In this document: positions 62,604-64,000 of the stretch, piece after piece
Numbering within the stretch: position 1 is the first letter of the stretch
How the letters are laid out: every line of letters starts with the position of its first letter
Source of the DNA: Xanthobacteraceae bacterium 501b
GTDB taxonomy: Bacteria > Pseudomonadota > Alphaproteobacteria > Rhizobiales > Xanthobacteraceae
Reading direction: 5' to 3'
NCBI GenBank assembly: GCA_000378025.1
Contig: KB899087.1
Coordinates: 4,858,001 to 4,922,000 of the forward strand
Length of the DNA stretch: 64,000 bases
The notes under the pieces: model-generated
What the model saw: only the letters and a program-made list of their open reading frames with translations
Database searches by the model: none
What the model was told of the DNA's origin: nothing
Position numbers and translations under genes: made by a program

Positions 62604-63230
62604 ATGTGGATCGGACGCGAGCGCCCCCGAAGTCCCGACGCCCCCGCCGGCGGGACCTTTCTTGACGGACAGATGCTGGTCGCCATGCCGGGCATGCGCG
62701 ACGAGCGTTTCGCCCGCGCGGTGATCTATCTGTGTGCACACTCGCCGGAAGGGGCGATGGGCATTGTGGTCAACCAGCCGGCCAGCCACGTGAATTTTCC
62801 CGATCTTCTGGTCCAGCTCGACGTCATTCCGCAAGACGAGCGCATCCATCTGCCGCGCAGCGCCGGCGGGGTGAAGGTGCTGCGCGGAGGACCGGTGGAG
62901 ACCGGGCGCGGCTTCGTGCTGCACACCGCCGATTTCTTCATCCAGGATTCGACCCTGCCGATCGACGACGGCATCTGCCTGACAGCGACGCTCGACATTC
63001 TCCGAGCGATGGCCACCGGCAGCGGGCCGGCCAGCGCGATGCTGGCGTTGGGCTATGCCGGCTGGGCGCCGGGGCAGCTCGAAAACGAGATCCAGCAGAA
63101 TGGCTGGCTGCATTGCCCGGCCGATCCGACGCTGGTGTTCGAGGCCGAGGCCGGGGAGAAATACGATCTGGCCCTGCGCAAGATCGGCATCGACCCTCGC
63201 ATGCTCTCCAGCGAGGCCGGCCACGCCTGA
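62604..63230 (+). CDS. YqgE/AlgH family protein
   Basis: A 208-residue DUF179 protein of the YqgE/AlgH family. The conserved core is [43 protein letters not shown] (about 17-59) and later [14 protein letters not shown] (94-107). [15 protein letters not shown] motif is near 151-164. The biochemical function is unknown, but AlgH-type genes are widely conserved in proteobacteria. It is divergent from the DsbD-like gene. Confidence 0.92.
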   Translation: MWIGRERPRSPDAPAGGTFLDGQMLVAMPGMRDERFARAVIYLCAHSPEGAMGIVVNQPASHVNFPDLLVQLDVIPQDERIHLPRSAGGVKVLRGGPVETGRGFVLHTADFFIQDSTLPIDDGICLTATLDILRAMATGSGPASAMLALGYAGWAPGQLENEIQQNGWLHCPADPTLVFEAEAGEKYDLALRKIGIDPRMLSSEAGHA

Positions 63231-63283
63231 GCCCACACGTGGCCAGGGCTCTGCGGCCAGCGCTCCGGCGCCTACCTTCAGTT

Positions 63284-64000
63284 TCAGGCTTGCGTGGTCG
63301 GCACGGACGCCGGCGTGACAGAGGATGAGGCTGCCGGGCGGGCGGCCGCCTGTGAGTCTGCCGCAGCAGAGGTCGGCTGAGCGGCGGCACGCTGCGCGGC
63401 TTCGGCGGCGCTGGCGGGCCGTGCAGCGGCGGCCAGAGGGGTGGTGGCCGAGCCTGTGCCTGCACGGGCGCCGCGCGACAGTTGGCGCCCACGTTCGAGC
63501 AGGGAGGTGGGCGGCTGCTCGGGCTGCAGGCGCTTGCGGGCCTCGTCAGTGGTCAGCGCCTCGCCGAAGAAGCGACCCTGGCCATAGCGGCAGCCCAGCT
63601 TGCCCAGCGCGGCGGCGACCTGCTCGGTTTCGACACCCTCGGCGATGATGTCCATGCCGAGATCCTGCGCCATATTGACGATGGTGCGCAGGATGACGGG
63701 GCGCTGCGCCTTGTTGCCGCTGCGGCCCAGCGCCTTGGTGAAGGTGCGGTCGACCTTGATGCTGTCGAAGGGAAAGCGCTGGAGATAGGCGAGCGCCGAA
63801 TAGCCGGAGCCGAAATCTTCCAGCGTCAGGCCAGCGTCGAGCTCGCGCATGCGCAGGAGGATCTGCGCCGTGTATTCTGGATTCTCCATCGCCAGCGATT
63901 CGGAGAGTTCCAGCTTCAGCGTGCCCGGGGCGACGACATTGCGGGCGAGCACGGCCTTGAGGTCCTGCAGCATGTCGTGGCGCAGCATCTGGCGCGAGGA
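63284..64000 (-). CDS. EAL-domain protein, C-terminal part (5' end outside window)
   Basis: The 3' 238 codons of an EAL-domain c-di-GMP phosphodiesterase-like gene; the EAL sequence itself and any sensor domain are beyond the window. Visible motifs: LKLELSESLAM, LTLEDFGSGYSALAYLQRFPFDSIKVDRTF, IIAEGVETEQ and YGQGRFFGEALT. The usual DDFGTG metal motif reads EDFGSG, so the first metal-binding Asp is replaced by Glu, which may reduce or abolish activity. The C-terminal 80 residues are Ala/Pro-rich and disordered (AAAARPASAAEAAQRAAAQP). Confidence 0.85.
   Translation of the reverse strand, partial: SSRQMLRHDMLQDLKAVLARNVVAPGTLKLELSESLAMENPEYTAQILLRMRELDAGLTLEDFGSGYSALAYLQRFPFDSIKVDRTFTKALGRSGNKAQRPVILRTIVNMAQDLGMDIIAEGVETEQVAAALGKLGCRYGQGRFFGEALTTDEARKRLQPEQPPTSLLERGRQLSRGARAGTGSATTPLAAAARPASAAEAAQRAAAQPTSAAADSQAAARPAASSSVTPASVPTTQA

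Overview
The window is about 64 kb of GC-rich, gene-dense chromosome from an alphaproteobacterium, most likely a member of the Hyphomicrobiales (Xanthobacteraceae-like, by inference). The supporting evidence is a permuted two-piece tmRNA next to an alpha-type sspB, a GapR/DUF2312 protein, a DUF1013/TrcR regulator, DUF1036, DUF882, DUF2065 and DUF4169 proteins, a 41-residue zinc-free L36, a GAAC-N7-GAAC LexA site before recN and a GGAAC-N16-CGTT (EcfG-type) promoter. I see no rRNA, tRNA, CRISPR array, prophage or insertion sequence. This is core chromosome, not an accessory island.

Layout. 1-12.9 kb (+ strand) is the end of the division and cell-wall cluster: ftsA (5' end off the window), ftsZ, lpxC, bamD, recN, two glycosyltransferases, ligA and a small cysteine hydrolase, closed by a bidirectional terminator. 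12.9-17.5 kb holds a DUF3309 miniprotein behind a stress-type promoter, an aminopeptidase P, and dgdA divergent from its LysR regulator. 17.6-29 kb holds a UvrD/PcrA helicase, prmA, a thioesterase, a D-lactate dehydrogenase-type flavoprotein, a giant AsmA protein, serB and miaA. 29-36 kb holds an MsrQ-like haem membrane protein, purK/purE and two envelope proteins (L,D-transpeptidase and DUF882). 36-44 kb holds gapR, DUF1244, an N-formylglutamate amidohydrolase-like gene, glycerate kinase, a DUF1036 protein and the hflK-hflC-DUF2065-degP cluster. 44-54 kb holds DUF4169 and RHH genes, fumC, a Spy-like protein, thyA with a GNAT gene, ssrA (tmRNA) with sspB, an FAD amine oxidase, folA, a TPR protein and rpmJ. 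53-64 kb holds ispH-thrB-rnhA-DUF4260, YceI, trcR, prpE, two small DUF465 proteins, a peroxiredoxin, a DsbD-N-like protein, YqgE and the 3' part of an EAL-domain gene.

How the genes work together. Envelope growth and maintenance dominates: division (ftsA/ftsZ), lipid A (lpxC), outer-membrane assembly (bamD, AsmA), peptidoglycan cross-linking (L,D-transpeptidase), periplasmic quality control (degP, hflKC, Spy-like, MsrQ-like). Housekeeping is the second theme: replication and repair (ligA, recN, uvrD, rnhA), nucleotide and folate synthesis (purEK, thyA, folA) and trans-translation. The ssrA-sspB pair puts the degradation tag beside the adaptor that reads it. No clearly undescribed multi-gene system is visible. 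The best leads are a GT2-GtrA/GT-C glycosylation pair between recN and ligA, an uncharacterised small gene just before ssrA, the dgd regulatory region, the stress promoter of DUF3309, and a tandem hairpin repeat that seems to have grown from the 3' end of the TPR gene.
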